From Amorphophallus konjac (taxonomy: Eukaryota > Streptophyta > Magnoliopsida > Alismatales > Araceae): 64,000 bases of DNA. Positions 1 to 11,784 of the stretch are shown one piece after another. The notes under the pieces are model-generated. The model did not search any database. It had not been told where the DNA came from and worked only from the letters and a program-made list of their open reading frames with translations. The stretch's first letter is position 1. Each line of letters begins with the position of its first letter. Location: assembly GCA_022559845.1 (NCBI GenBank), contig CM040125.1:286984200-287048199 (forward strand), written 5' to 3'. The position numbers and the translations under genes were made by a program.

Positions 1-887
1 TCAACACGACCGAAAAACCCGAAGGTCGAAGTCACCTGACTGACAGTCTGTCACTCTCTGTCCAGCACAGGAGCACCTCCCACTAGAAGAACGACCGGAT
101 GCGTCCACTGACGTCTTACACCGCATCACAAGTGTCTAGCTACGACGCCCTAGGCGTGAGACTCAGACACACACAGTAACCAGTACCACAACAAGGACTA
201 GCTGGGGTCACGCTCGTCAGCGCGTGTCCTAAGCCCCCAACTACGTGTGCACACACAGACCATCTGCTCTAGGTCGGGTCCTCTAGCTGGTTTTCCCCCC
301 CACCGGACTCTGGTGGCAAAGGCAAGGGGCCGACGGAAACCAGCCTAAAAACCGCGTCTCACCGGGTCGCGCTCTCCACCACTCCCAGGTGGGTCCGCAC
401 ACGCGTGCGCAGAAAGGTACGACTAGTGGAGGATCACTGAGAGAGTAGACTCTCAAGAAATGGAAAACAACATCCGAACCCGACAAAGTACGGGGACAGC
501 CCCGCGCACTAGCGCCATCACACGGTGACTCGATCGGGTGAGAACACAGAAGCCCGGAACACCTGGGTCACCTGGACCCAATAAGCCCACGGGCACGCTT
601 ATCAAGGTAGCACGATACCTCCCGACACCCCAAAAACGTGGTAACAAAACCTACAGGGTGCCTGGGACACTCATGAGGTCAAAGGTCGGCCACTGGGTCA
701 CAACCGGGTCGACCGGAGACCGACACAACCCAATCGGAACACTAGCAAATCACCCGGACACTTATACTCACAAGTGCGCAAATCAAGGTAAACGGAACCC
801 CCGGACACCCAAAGGCACGGTCACGGAACTCCACGGGATGTCCAGGACACACACACGGTCCACGATGAACACCCGACAACAGGACAG

Positions 888-1137
888 GTCGCGCTAGGGA
901 CACCTAGCGCGACACGGAAGAAGGCGCTAGGGATACCTAGCGCGACAGAGAAGATCGCGCTAGGACTCCCTAGCGCGACAAGGAAGATCGCGCTAGGGAA
1001 CCCTAGCGCGACAAGGACCATCGCGCTAGGTTTGCCTAGCGTGACACGAACCGCCCTACTGTTCATCTTCTCCGATGAACGCGCTCGGTCGGGGCAGCGC
1101 GACACTCAAGAACGCGCTACCTGAAGGTAGCGCGTTC
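888..1137. repeat. Tandem array of perfect/near-perfect palindromes (LTR A)
   Basis: Five units with a period of about 33 bp each hold an inverted repeat of the form GCGCTAGGG-loop-CCTAGCGC. A larger imperfect dyad and a hairpin (GAACGCGCTACC...GGTAGCGCGTTC, 1110-1137) follow. The loops differ between units (gaca, gata, gact, gaac, ttg) while the arms stay the same. Confidence 0.9.
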
Positions 1138-1593
1138 TCAGTCCGCGCCCAAAACACGGTGGGAACCACGGGAAAGACCATTCCACGCCCCGATCACCCC
1201 CGGGTGATGGGGAAACAAAGGGGGAAACATTCCCCAACCTCCCTAGCACTGAAGGGACCCATTTAAACCCCAAAAACACGATCAAAACACAAGATTCGGC
1301 TCACACCCCAAAAACATGCATTTTTCCCAAATTGCCCCGTTTAGGCCGCTCGGCTCACCACGGCCTACAAAACTCGCGGGAAATGAAGTACGCGGGTTAA
1401 GGGTGCATCTCCCTACCTCCACCGAAGATTCGACGCGCCATGGACGCCGATCCACGAAGAAACGCCATTTAAGCCCTCGCCGGTTCACGATCCCACGAAC
1501 CGCCTCCACCATCACGATCCTCGTCCCGTACCCGTCGCTCCACGCCCCACGAGCCACGCCGCCCCGCCCTCGCCGCCTCCGTCGGCCGCCCGG

Positions 1594-1674
1594 AGTAAGA
1601 GGGGGAGAGGAGAGAACGTGAGAGAAGAGAGAGGGAGGGAAGAGAGAAAATGAGATGGGGAGAGAGAGAAAAGG
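1594..1674. repeat. GA-rich (purine) tract in LTR A
   Basis: About 80 bp of almost pure purine with GAGA-type repeats. It lies directly beside the TATA-like sequence of the LTR, on the upstream side once the element's strand is considered. The second LTR carries the same tract at 6219-6297. Confidence 0.8.
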
Positions 1675-2023
1675 TTAAATATATAGAAAATCCGAAAATT
1701 CTCAAAAATACCAAAAAATAGAAAATCACATTTCCACGATCCTCGGAGTGCACCGATCGCAACGGTACCACACTCGCCTGGGTGAACGGCCAGGTTCACC
1801 CGCAACGAGGTTCCGAAGGGAAAGCCGAAACCCACGCCGGGAATCGAAAAACACACGCGGAAAAGCCGCGGAACGCCTCCGGGCCTCCGAAACGACTCCG
1901 GATCACGCCGATCCGAACACTAAAGATGTCCGAAACGAAATTTCGGACACAACAGAGTCAGACACTCCAAGAAACCAGATCCGGGACCCACGAACAAGGA
2001 TCCGAAAGATCCGGGGCATTATA

Positions 2024-2040
2024 GCCCTCCCCCCTTAAGG
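2024..2040 (-). other. Polypurine tract of element A
   Basis: The minus strand reads AAGGGGGGAGGG immediately before the LTR start TATAATGCC. This is the expected place for plus-strand DNA priming and fixes the element's direction. Confidence 0.8.
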
Positions 2041-4026
2041 GAATTTCGTCCTCGAAATTCAGGACCAAGCACAAAGTCACAAGGGAAGAACACTGAACGA
2101 ACTGACAACGCTGTCAGAGCCCCAGCACAAAAAATCTCGATCCTCACAAAAGCGCCGATCATGAGGGATACAGCCAGACCATAATCACGAACAATGCCAC
2201 GCTCCGCACACCGCGCACACACCGGCCACCAGAGCAGACATAACACAAGGGCACAAGTCTGGTATCACCTCAGACACAACGGAAACCACTCATGGCATCA
2301 CTGCCACCTTCTCGCTCACCAAGGGAACGCAACCCCCGCCATAAAACCAATCCACCGGTCGACGCCCATGCTCGGCGGACCAACCAAACGCCAGCCTCAC
2401 AACCCGCTAACCGGTCTCACACCCGGCACCAGGGGCAACCAATCACTGAGCTTCCACCAGCTCACACCTCAGAAATGGCCACCAGAAGGCCTCGCTTGCA
2501 CGCCGCTCTCTCCATTCTCGAACCCTTACAACCAGCATCTTCAGTCTCTGAAAAGACCATCCACCGGTCCAAAGGAAACATTCCAAACCTCAGCAAGCCA
2601 TCCGTCGACTCCCACACAGACTGATGCCACATCTCGAGCAGCACTCCTCTCGGACTCCGCATCCGAACGCCAACTCGACCCTCTCGGGGAGCACGACGAA
2701 ACCAAATGACTCCATCTCCACACGGTCCTCACGTCACTCGACTCAGACTTACGGGGAATCCTCCCTTGCTGGCCACAGACTGAGGATCAATATCCCACGC
2801 CAACGTCTCATCAGAGACCTCCACACACAGGCATCAACCACCGTCCTGTCTCATCGAATCCTATCTCATCAAAATCTCCATCTCAATTAATCCAAGAGGA
2901 TGCCTGCCAATCCCGACTCCCGCTCTTATCACAGAGCCACGGGACACACAACCTCTTACAACCCACGGCACACTTCTCCAGAACACGATCTCATCCGCGA
3001 ACGTAACCTCTAACGCAAAAACATGGTACTCATGCGGCAACCTCGCCAGCATATTTCCCCAACTCTCCACCTGCCAGTGCCATGAATGACAAGATCTCAA
3101 GCAACGGCACGGCAACAACACGTCTTACACCGCCGGAGACAACACACACCGATGAACCAATCCTCCACTGCTCTGCACTTCCTCAGAAATCCACCCGTAG
3201 CAACCAACGCTACGATCCACACACTCTGATCCACACGCACTGCCACCACAACGGCAACTGAAGATCCACCATCTCGACAACCATCTGCAACCCCGCAGAC
3301 TCCGATCCTCCGCACATCAGAAACCACAACACCAACCACAATTCTCGCGAACCCAACCGGCACTCGTCCTTCCGAAACAACACCAACACCCTTACACATC
3401 AGGGAACGAGCAACACTTCTCACACTCAACCACCTTGCCAAACACGGAACACGTCTCGCACGGATTTCACGGCGCACAAAGGCCAACCAATCTGGACGCA
3501 CAGTGCAAGACGATGAACCTTGGCCAAATGCAATCTCTCCAACCAGAGGAGAGACCAATCGCACCTCCGACCCACAGAGGGAAACTCCACACTCGACCTA
3601 ATCTCGAACCTCGCGCATGCTGGAAACAGCACCATCCAACACCAAGAAAACCATCACTACGTCAGGTCAGCTCCTCCGACAACACCTACCAAGTGTCCCG
3701 TCGGACCACGATCACAACATCTCTCGATGAACCACCGCTACAATCCCCCGAACTGCAACACGCCCGCCGACAACCTCTGCCCAACGTAACACAACCAGGG
3801 CCACCAACCACGGGAGAAAGCTCTTGACCTCGATCCGCAGACCCCACGCCGGCACTCCAACGAGAACAGCAACCACCCTCACCGCACCACACAACGCACT
3901 CAAGCTCTCGAGCGAGAAACAAAGCGAAAAACATGCACGAAACCCTATGCCAACTGCTGACTGTACTGGACCTTACGGACTCTGATCACTGCAATATCTC
4001 GAATTCCCATGTACGTCCACAACCAC
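2041..4026 (-). other. Non-coding core of element A
   Basis: Two kilobases between polypurine tract and primer-binding site. Open frames on both strands are short (up to about 170 codons), show no retroelement motif and do not join into a polyprotein. The only recognisable piece is the pol-terminus-like sequence at about 2040-2065. The core resembles the non-coding interior of LARD-type elements. Confidence 0.6.
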
Positions 4027-4038
4027 GCTCTAATACCA
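4027..4038 (-). other. Primer-binding site of element A (initiator-Met tRNA type)
   Basis: The minus strand reads TGGTATTAGAGC two bases after the LTR ends. It differs by one base from TGGTATCAGAGC, the standard plant initiator-Met complement. Confidence 0.85.
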
Positions 4039-5511
4039 GCTGTAACGACCCGAGAATCCGATTACCGGGAAGGCCCGATAACCCGAGACTCGCATCGCCG
4101 CCCACGAGTCGGGAGGGCTCGGAAGGGCTAAAAGGAGTGTGGAGGCACAAAGAAATAGGAAATAAAGCAGGACAACCAACAACAACGAGCTGAAAGAAAG
4201 AACAACAACAGCTACAACAGAGTCCAGTCCAACAGAAAGTACAGTCTAAAGCAGTAAAACGTACCACATGCCAAGTGAACACTCGGCCCGGCAAGTTGGC
4301 AACTAAGAACCTCCGCTCCGCGCTCTCGAACCTCAAGGAAGAACCGCATCACCTGAAAAGCAGGGAATGAGTCTCCAAAACAGATACTCAGCAGGGATCC
4401 CGCGGAACCCCAACCGGAAACAACGGCGGTAGCGGAAAGGAGAGCTACAACTACAGCAGGAACAGCAAACCGGTGGCCGGTCAAAACTCGGCACTACAGC
4501 TACTCCTACTGTACCTGAAACACACCCCAGACTCACGGTCAAGGGCTACCGAACTACACTAGCACCAGTCTCACGGCACGAAAACCGACATACGCCACAA
4601 CGAAACAATCGAAAACTCAACGGTCAACACGACCGAAAAACTCGAAGGTCGAAGTCACCCGACTGACAGTCTGTCACTCTCTGTCCAGCACAGGAGCACC
4701 TCCCACTAGAAGAACGACCGGATGCGTCCACTGACGTCTTACACCGCGTCACAAGTGTCTAGCTACGACGCCCTAGGCGTGAGACTCAGACACACACAGT
4801 AACCAGTACCATAACAAGGACTAGCTGGGGTCACGCTCGTCAGCGCGTGTCCTAAGCCCCCCACTACGTGTGCACACACAGACCATCTGCTCTAGGTCGG
4901 GTCCTCTAGCTGGTTTCCCCCCCCACCGGACTCTGGTGGCAAAGGCAAGGGGCCGACGGAAACCAGCCTAAAAACCGCGTCTCACCGGGTCGCGCTCTCC
5001 ACCACTCCCAGGTGGGTCCGCACACGCGTGCGCAGGAAGCTACGACTAGTGGAGGATCACTGAGAGAGTAGACTCTCAAGAAATGGAAAACAACATCCGA
5101 ACCCGACAAAGTACGGGGACAGCCCCGCGCACTAGCGCCGTCACACGGTGACTCTATCGGGCGAGAACACAAAAGCCCGGAACACCTGGGGTCACCTGGA
5201 CCCAATAAGCCCACGGGCATGCTTATCGAGGTAGCACGATACCTCCCGACACCCCAAAAACGTGGTAACAAAACCTACAGGGTGCCTGGGACACTCATGA
5301 GGTCAAAGGTCGGCCACTGGGTCACAACCGGGTCGACCGGAGACCGACATAACCCAATCGGAACACTAGCAAATCACCCGGACACTTATACTCACAAGCG
5401 CGCAAATCAAGGTAAACGGAACCCTCGGACACCCAAAGGCACGGTCACGGAACTCCACGGGATGTCCAGGACACACACACGGTCCACGATGAACACCCGA
5501 CAATAGGACAG

Positions 5512-5761
5512 GTCGCGCTAGGGACACCTAGCGCGACACGGAAGAAGGCGCTAGGGATACCTAGCGCGACAGAGAAGATCGCGCTAGGACTCCCTAGCGC
5601 GACAGGGAAGATCGCGCTAGGGAACCCTAGCGCGACAAGGACCATCGCGCTAGGTTTGCCTAGCGCGACACGAACCACCCTACTGTTCATCTTCTCCGAT
5701 GAACGTGCTCGGTCGGGGCAGCGCGACACTCAAGAACGCGCTACCTGAAGGTAGCGCGTTC
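5512..5761. repeat. Palindrome array, second LTR copy
   Basis: Same arrangement as 888-1137: five units of about 33 bp with GCGCTAGG/CCTAGCGC arms, then a dyad and the GAACGCGCTACC hairpin. The arms are conserved between the two LTRs. Confidence 0.9.
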
Positions 5762-6298
5762 TCAGTCCGCGCCCAAAACACGGTGGGAACCACGGGAAAG
5801 ACCATTCCACGCCCCGATCACCCCCGGGTGATGGGGAAACAAAGGGGGAAACATTCCTCAACCTCCCTAGCACTGAAGGGACCCATTTAAACCCCAAAAA
5901 CACGATCAAAACACAAGATTCGGCTCACACCCCAAAAACATGCATTTTTCCCAAATTGCCCCGTTTAGCCCGCTCGACTCACCACGGCCTACAAAACTTG
6001 CGGGAAATGAAGTACGCGGGTTAAGGGTCCATCTCCCTACCTCCACCGAAGATTCGACGAGCCATGGACGCCGATCCACGAAGAAACGCCATTTAAGCCC
6101 TCGCCGGTTCACGATCCCACGAACCGCCTCCACCATCACGATCCTCATCCCGTACCCGTCGCTCCACGCCCCACGAGCCACGCCGCCCCGCCCTCGCCGC
6201 CTCCATCGGCCGCCCGGAGTGAGAGGGGGAGAGGAGAGAACGTGAGAGAAGAGAGAGGGAGGGAAGAGAGAAAATGAGATGGGGAGAGAGAGAAAAGG

Positions 6299-6310
6299 TT
6301 AAATATATAG
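6299..6310 (-). promoter_or_regulatory. Candidate TATA box of element A 5' LTR
   Basis: The minus strand reads CTATATATTTAA, about 340 bp inside the upstream LTR and next to the GA-rich tract. Position and orientation suit a pol II promoter driving the element leftward. The match is by composition only. Confidence 0.45.
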
Positions 6311-6647
6311 AAAATCCAGAAATTCTCAAAAATACCGAAAAATAGAAAATCACATTTCCACGATCCTCGGAGTGCACCGATCGCAACGGTACCACACTCA
6401 CCTGGGTGAACTGCCAGGTTCACCCGCAACGAGGTTCCAAAGGGAAAGTCGAAACCCACGCCGGGAATCGGAAAACACACGCGGAAAAGTCGCGGAACGC
6501 CTTCGGGCCTCCGAAACGACTCCGGATCACGCCAATCCGAACACTAAAGATGTCCGAAACGAAATTTCGGATACAACAGAGTCGGACACTCCAGGAAACC
6601 AGATCCGGGACCCACGAACAAGGATCCGAAAGATCCGGGGCATTACA

Positions 6648-6835
6648 GGTGCCTTATGGGACACCTGACAATTTTAGAAATGACAGCCTTACTGTGGGAT
6701 GCCCTTCCTGGGAATTATATAGGGTTCAGAGGACCCTGTCAGGAGTTAAAAATCACCTCTCCGGCTGCCATCTATCAGTGAAGATGGCAAAAGTGAAAGC
6801 CTAATGATCACGTTAACGTAATGAGCTAGCTGGGT
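6648..6835. other. Spacer without recognised gene
   Basis: It begins at the right border of element A. It contains small inverted repeats such as AGGACCCTGTCAGG but no coding sequence or known repeat that I can identify. Confidence 0.5.
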
Positions 6836-7112
6836 CGACTCAATAGTTCATTGCGTCAACTCATCAGCTCATCGCGTCAACTCATCGGTTCACCGCGTCA
6901 ACTCATCAGTTCACCGCGTCAACGCGATGAACTGGCAGGGTCGACTCATCAGTTCATTTTCACAGGCAGGGTCAACTCATCAGTTCATTTTCATTGGCAG
7001 GGTCGACTCATTAGTTCAAATCTGTTGGCAGGGTCGACTCATCAGTTCATTTTCATAGGCAGGGTCGACTCACAAGTTCATTTTCATAGGCAGGGTCGAC
7101 TCATCAGTTCAT
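6836..7112. repeat. Degenerate minisatellite, short-unit part
   Basis: Irregular repeats of about 20-45 bp built on GTC(A/G)ACTCATCAGTTCA with GGCAGG spacers. They grade into the regular 87-bp array that follows and look like its less homogenised edge. Confidence 0.85.
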
Positions 7113-7690
7113 ATGAACAGTACTGCGTCAACTCATCCATCAGGCTGCGTCGACTCATCAGTTCAATTTCCAGCTCACAGGGTTGACTCATCAGTTCATA
7201 TGAACAGTATTGCGTCAACTCATCCATCAGGCAGAGTTGACTCATCAGTTCAATTTTCAGCTCACAGGGTTGACTCATCAGTTCATATGAACAGTACTGC
7301 GTCAACTCATCCAACAGGCTGTGTCGACTCATCAGTTCAATTTCCAGCTCACAGGGTTGACTCATCAGTTCATATGAACAGTACTGCGTCAACTCATCCA
7401 TCAGGCTGCGTCGACTCATCAGTTCAATTTCCAGCTCACAGGGTTGACTCATCAGTTCATATGAACAGTACTGCGTCAACTCATCCATCAGGCAGAGTCG
7501 ACTCATCAGTTCAATTTCCAGCTCACAGGGTTGACTCATCAGTTCATATGAACAGTGCAGCGTCAACTCATCCATCAGGCTGCGTCGACTCATCAGTTCA
7601 ATTTCTAACTCACAGGGTTGACTCATCAGTTCATATGAACAGTACTGCGTCAACTCATCCATCAGGCAGAGTCAACTCATCAGTCTTGTT
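7113..7690. repeat. 87-bp tandem minisatellite, about 6.6 copies
   Basis: Units start at 7113, 7200, 7287, 7374, 7461, 7548 and 7635, exactly 87 bp apart. Each unit is three diverged sub-repeats that begin GT(C/T)(A/G)ACTCATC. Because 87 is a multiple of three, stop-free frames of about 200 codons run through the array on both strands. These are by-products of the repeat, not evidence for a protein. Confidence 0.95.
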
Positions 7691-8224
7691 CCCTAGTTTT
7701 CATGCTCTTCCAATCCTCCTTTCACTCTGAGTTCTTCACAAAAGTTCTTCCCCTCTTGTAGATACAGATTTTCTTATTTTACCATATCCTCCAATTCTTC
7801 TTAGTTTTTAAGTTATAATTAATTTTCTACGGTTCTGATTTTTTACTCAGTAACTGTTCACCTACGCCTATAGATCTCATTTTTTCACATTTTTCACCTT
7901 CTTCCTCTCATTTTCTCGCTCTGCACTCTTCATGAAACTTCTTCCTAACCTTCCAATCTACGACTTTCTCTTCTTGCACACATTCTCATTCTCTCTAGAT
8001 TTTTCATTATTCTCCTTCTTATAACCCTATATTTTCAATATCATTTGATTGTGCTTTCAACTGGGTCCTTTTCCACTTGGCCTCTTTCAACTTGGTCTTT
8101 TTCCACATTTTTCATCCTCTTGACTACAATTTCTTCTTTCACTATTTTCAGGCTTTAGTTTCTCTTATATAACATTTTTAACATGGTGGTTTTAGTTTCA
8201 TAGAAATTGACAAATGACAGGCCT
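7691..8224. other. AT- and pyrimidine-rich spacer, no gene seen
   Basis: The sequence is rich in C/T runs such as TTCTTC and CTCTC. There is no long open frame, no LTR ends and no clear repeat. Confidence 0.5.
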
Positions 8225-8600
8225 TTTACTAAAGCATGAACTATATCAAATATAGATATTAGCTAATACATACTAATCGTCCTAGATTTAAGCTAACACA
8301 TGCTAATTATTCTAGGTATGAGACTAATACTTACTAATACTTGTTAATACTTACTAATACTTGCTAATTATTTTAGATATAAAGCTAATACATGCTAATC
8401 ATTTCAAGTATGAAGCTAATGCATGCTAATCATCCTAGATTTAAGCCAACACATGTTAATCATTCTAGATATGAGACTAATACTTGCTAATACTTGCTAA
8501 TTATTCTGGGTATAAAGTTAATACGTGCTAATTATCTTAGGTGTGAAGCTAAGGCATACTAATCATCCTAGACTTAAGTCAACACATGCTTTAAAAACAC
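8225..8600. repeat. Degenerate tandem repeat (CTAATACATGCTAATCAT type)
   Basis: Around a dozen loose copies of a unit with TACTAAT / GCTAATCATCCTAGAT motifs, 20-50 bp apart and strongly diverged. It is AT-rich and non-coding. Confidence 0.75.
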
Positions 8601-8984
8601 TAAAATCGCATGGAAATGAGCCTAATACTAAAAGCCTAGACTAATCATCCTAGATTAGCTACTAATTTAGTTAAAAGTTGAGAACACCTACCTCTGTGAA
8701 GTTCGTAGCAGCAGAACCCCTCTAGCAAAGCTTTGCCCCAACCTCAGCTAGCCTAGAATGGGAATGGGGGTTGCAAAAGGGGATGTTATAGGGTCTAGTA
8801 TGAACGGATAGGGGACAAGATCTGAAATAATGAGTCTTTACAGCTTGTACAGGCTGGAGAGATAAGAGATAGGCTGGAGAGATAAGAGACAATTGTTTGG
8901 ACATCTAACCCATGGCCCAATTCGTAAGTGCAAGATTAGCTTATATCATATAATTATTTGGCAAAAAGGGTAGATACATTGTGG

Positions 8985-9056
8985 ATGCTAAGATTTGAAC
9001 CCTGGTCATTGGATTGGAAGGTAAGCTACTTAACCAACTACACTAGGAAGCCACTT
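8985..9056 (-). repeat. tRNA-derived SINE head or tRNA pseudogene
   Basis: The minus strand carries a pol III A-box match (TAGTGTAGTTGG, 9034-9045) and a B-box match (GGTTCAAATCT, 8991-9001) at tRNA-like spacing. The outer ends pair only partly (GTGG with CCAC) and no proper anticodon stem forms, so this is not a working tRNA. Plant SINEs begin with such a region. A body could run left toward 8880, but I cannot define its end. Confidence 0.5.
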
Positions 9057-9299
9057 GTTAAGTGAATAACCTTTATATATGATAACTTCATGTTCCTACT
9101 TCTTACATAAACTACCTAAATAGTTTATCTAATATTATTTTATTTTTATTTGAAAAATATTGATAATAATAAAAAAAAATTTTATACGGGGTGCTACAGT
9201 TATAGCCAGTAGAATTCCAAGGAAATAAGCTAATGTAGGATGATAAGGTAGATTCATTAAATTTAAGGAGCTCAAGGATAGATTATTACGAAGAGATGG

Positions 9300-10400
9300 A
9301 CTATGATTAAACTATGCAAAACACATGACAAGTCAGAAATCTGGGTGGAATTGGCGCCCTTCTGGGTGCCATCTCTTTCAAAATTGGCGCCCAGGAAAGG
9401 GGCGCCCATTCTGTCAGGGAAGAATTGGCGCCCATGACAGGGGTGCCCATTCAATTGGTGACTTCTGAAAGGGTCGCCCATTCCAGAAGTACAGGAAGAA
9501 CATGCTCACATATGCCAAAACAACACACTATGAGGGCTATGCTACCATGTTTCTTTCGAGTGACATGGCATTCAAAGGGGATCATGGGTTTTAATGGTAC
9601 AACCTGCTCGGTTGCCTTGAGGGAATCCAAGGCTAGCGTAGACTTATGGAGGTTCCAATGATGAAATCGCCAGTCCGAAGGAAGGAGTATCCCGGGGAGG
9701 GCTCAAACATCACCGAGAGTTGAGGGGTATGCGTGAAACGTCGTGAAACGTGGGACTGTATCTACGGATAGAGATAACACTACCGAATAACCCGGGGTGT
9801 GGGCTAGAAAACAAGGGCGGAAACTTGTGAGACGGTAATTGGCACCCAGACAGGGGCCACTAATTCGGGAATTGGCGCCAACCACAGGGGCGCCTATTAG
9901 TTAATTCCCAAAATTTACAGGTAATTGGTGCCCTTGTACAGAGGCCCACATTCCAAAAATTTAACCAGTTTAATTAAATTCAATCAGTAATGGGCGCCCT
10001 CTCAGGGAGGCACCCATTAATTTTCATTTTCTCACTTTTTTTTGCAAGTAAATGGCTAAAGATCAGTCGCCCATTCAATTGTAGGTTTTACATGAATAGT
10101 AACTCGAGGACATTTATAGTGAATTTCAGGGAGACGAAAATATGATCATGTAGAGAAAAATAGAGTCAGGCTTCATAGATATACTTTTTATAAACATGGG
10201 TGATTATTAAATACAACAAAAGGAATTGGCGCCTGGTCCCTCTGTCTCCAATTAATTGGTGACTGTATGACTAGGCGCCCATTAGAGTAGGGCTCAGGAA
10301 TTGGCGCCCTGCTCATGGTCACCCATTAGAAGACAGGGGCCTGGTCGCCATTTACACATGCATCAGATCTTCGTAAAAACCAGTGTGTGAACGTGTCACA
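9300..10400 (-). repeat. Diverged LTR fragment related to element C, with GGCGCCC dyads
   Basis: The reverse complement of about 9520-9800 aligns by eye with the C LTR around 52320-52610. The shared order includes a CCATGTTTC segment, ACCCCTCAA, the GGATTCCCTCAAGG block and a CATGGTAC/GTACCATG block. On both sides it is filled with repeats of the form AATTGGCGCCC-spacer-GGGCGCCCATT. No coding region is visible and the ends are not resolved. Confidence 0.55.
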
Positions 10401-11772
10401 TAGACATTTAAAAAGAAAGAAAATTTAACATTAAAATAAAGATGAGGATGATGATAATAAAGATGATGAAGACAAAAGGTGGGGGAGGGAGCATGTGATG
10501 CTACTCTAGGAGTGTGATCGCCAGATGGGTTATCTCAAAAAGGAAGAGTGATCACGGAGAATACCTTGCAAGTGGGGTATGGATGGGAGTTCAACTTCCG
10601 CCTTCTACCGGCCGGCCGATGAAGGGGGTTCTTATCTTGATTACCCTTGAAAGAAAACAAGCAAAGACAAGAAGATTGGATTAGCCAACGGTGTGTATAG
10701 TATCAATGCTCTATAGAAATCAAATTATGCAACAAGGGCATGAACACACCTTGTGTGTTTATTTTTTTTTAAACCCCTTAAGAAGGAGCAAAAGGTGGGA
10801 AAATATGTATGAATGCAAAATAAGTAAAATATGATGCTAAAATACTCTAGAAAGGTAGCTAGAGTTGATGGCTGCGTAGGCAGAGAACTAAATAAAAGAA
10901 AGAAGATAATAAGAGAAGGGATTGTGATGTGAAGGAGGCCCTTCTACGCCACTGCAGCAGACAGAATCAAGAGAGAGAGGTCAGCTGCGGCAGCAGCTAG
11001 CGCAAGGAAGAATAAGAGAACAAGAGTTCTCTTTACAATGCGTAGACCTGCAAACGTTAGAAACTAAAGCACAAATTCTTTTGCGTGGCTCTCTGTAGAC
11101 TCTCAGAAACTGTGTACTCTCTAAAAAAAGGGATCCCACGGTAGGCAAAAGAGGGGAGTATTTATAGGGTTTAAAACCTTATTCTAATGGGATTAAAACA
11201 AGGAAAATAATCCCTGGACGTGGATATCCTTCCTCAGAAGAACTTGGAACCAAAATGGGCAAGGAACGCCATGCAGAGGAAGTTGCATACGCGCTGGACA
11301 CAGAATGAAAATGGCGACTACCTCACTGGCGTCAATTAAGGGGGACCGTTCGTATTGTCGGTCACTCCTGGATAAATTATAGGAAATAACGGACTTTCCA
11401 TATTTTGAAAATAAGAAACAATGCCCCCTTAGAAATGCGTCCATTAATGAACGCCCGCTCAACATGGCATCAATTATTTGAATTTTAAATTTTAATGGAA
11501 TTCAAAAATCTAGGAAATGGCGCCCGTGCAAGCGGTCGTCCCATTCAAGTCAGTTGACCTACCAGAGGACCATGTCGTCCTATAGTGGAGGTAAATGGCG
11601 ACACTCTGCACGGTCGTTCATTTAAATGGCGCCCAGAAGACAGTCGCGAATTATAGAAAAATCCATAAAAATTAGAAAAAGCCTTATATTGAGCCAGTAA
11701 TGAAGTCCACTTTGGGCATTACATTGTGACATGAAATTTACTCAACATAGTATCAAATTTGACGTGTCTATA
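10400..11772 (-). repeat. D1 3' LTR (left end approximate)
   Basis: Aligns with 56880-58178. Contains sparse dyads such as ATGGCGCCC and GGCGAC...GTCG near 11515-11650 and no coding sequence. The right end is fixed by the polypurine complement at 11773. Confidence 0.55.
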
Positions 11773-11784
11773 GCTGCCCCGCCT
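11773..11784 (-). other. D1 polypurine tract
   Basis: The minus strand reads GGCGGGGCAGC directly before the LTR start. D2 has the same sequence at 58179-58189. Confidence 0.6.

Larger units (their letters stand above)
1..2023 (-). repeat. Element A 3' LTR (truncated by window start)
   Basis: Nearly identical to 4625-6647. It ends at the TATA/TACA terminus just before the polypurine tract. It contains a hairpin array (888-1137), a GA-rich tract (1594-1674) and a TATA-like AT stretch (1675-1686). The ORFs that cross it recur in both LTRs and resemble no known protein. Confidence 0.88.
1..6647 (-). mobile_element. Element A: non-autonomous LTR retrotransposon, partial at left edge
   Basis: Two long direct repeats about 4.62 kb apart (1-2023 and 4041-6647) flank a 2.0-kb core. 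On the minus strand the LTR begins TGTAATGCCCCGG and ends in ACA. It is followed by an initiator-Met type primer-binding site and, at the other end, by a polypurine tract, so the element reads right to left. The core has no gag, protease, RT or integrase that I can see. Just before the polypurine tract the minus strand reads AATTTCGAGGACGAAATTCC, a sequence that, as I recall, is common at the 3' end of pol in Tekay/Del-type plant chromoviruses. This suggests a deletion derivative (LARD-like). About 580 bp of the left LTR lie outside the window, so the target-site duplication cannot be tested. Confidence 0.85.
4041..6647 (-). repeat. Element A 5' LTR (complete, 2607 bp)
   Basis: On the plus strand it starts TGTAACGACCC and ends GGGGCATTACA. 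The stretch from about 4625 matches the left LTR with scattered substitutions and few indels. The hairpin array recurs at 5512-5761 and the GA tract at 6219-6297. No second LTR end or insertion is seen inside. Confidence 0.88.

Noticed and set aside
538..2038. ORFs in element A LTRs, repeated at 5219-6668
   Set aside because: They are identical in both LTRs because the LTRs are identical; they lie on both strands and cover hairpin and GA-rich sequence.
7084..7730. Proteins of about 200 residues on both strands
   Set aside because: The frames are open only because the 87-bp repeat length is a multiple of three; there are no domains and no flanking gene signals.
8985..9056. A functional tRNA gene on the minus strand
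   Set aside because: A and B boxes are present, but the acceptor stem pairs only partly and no anticodon stem-loop forms.
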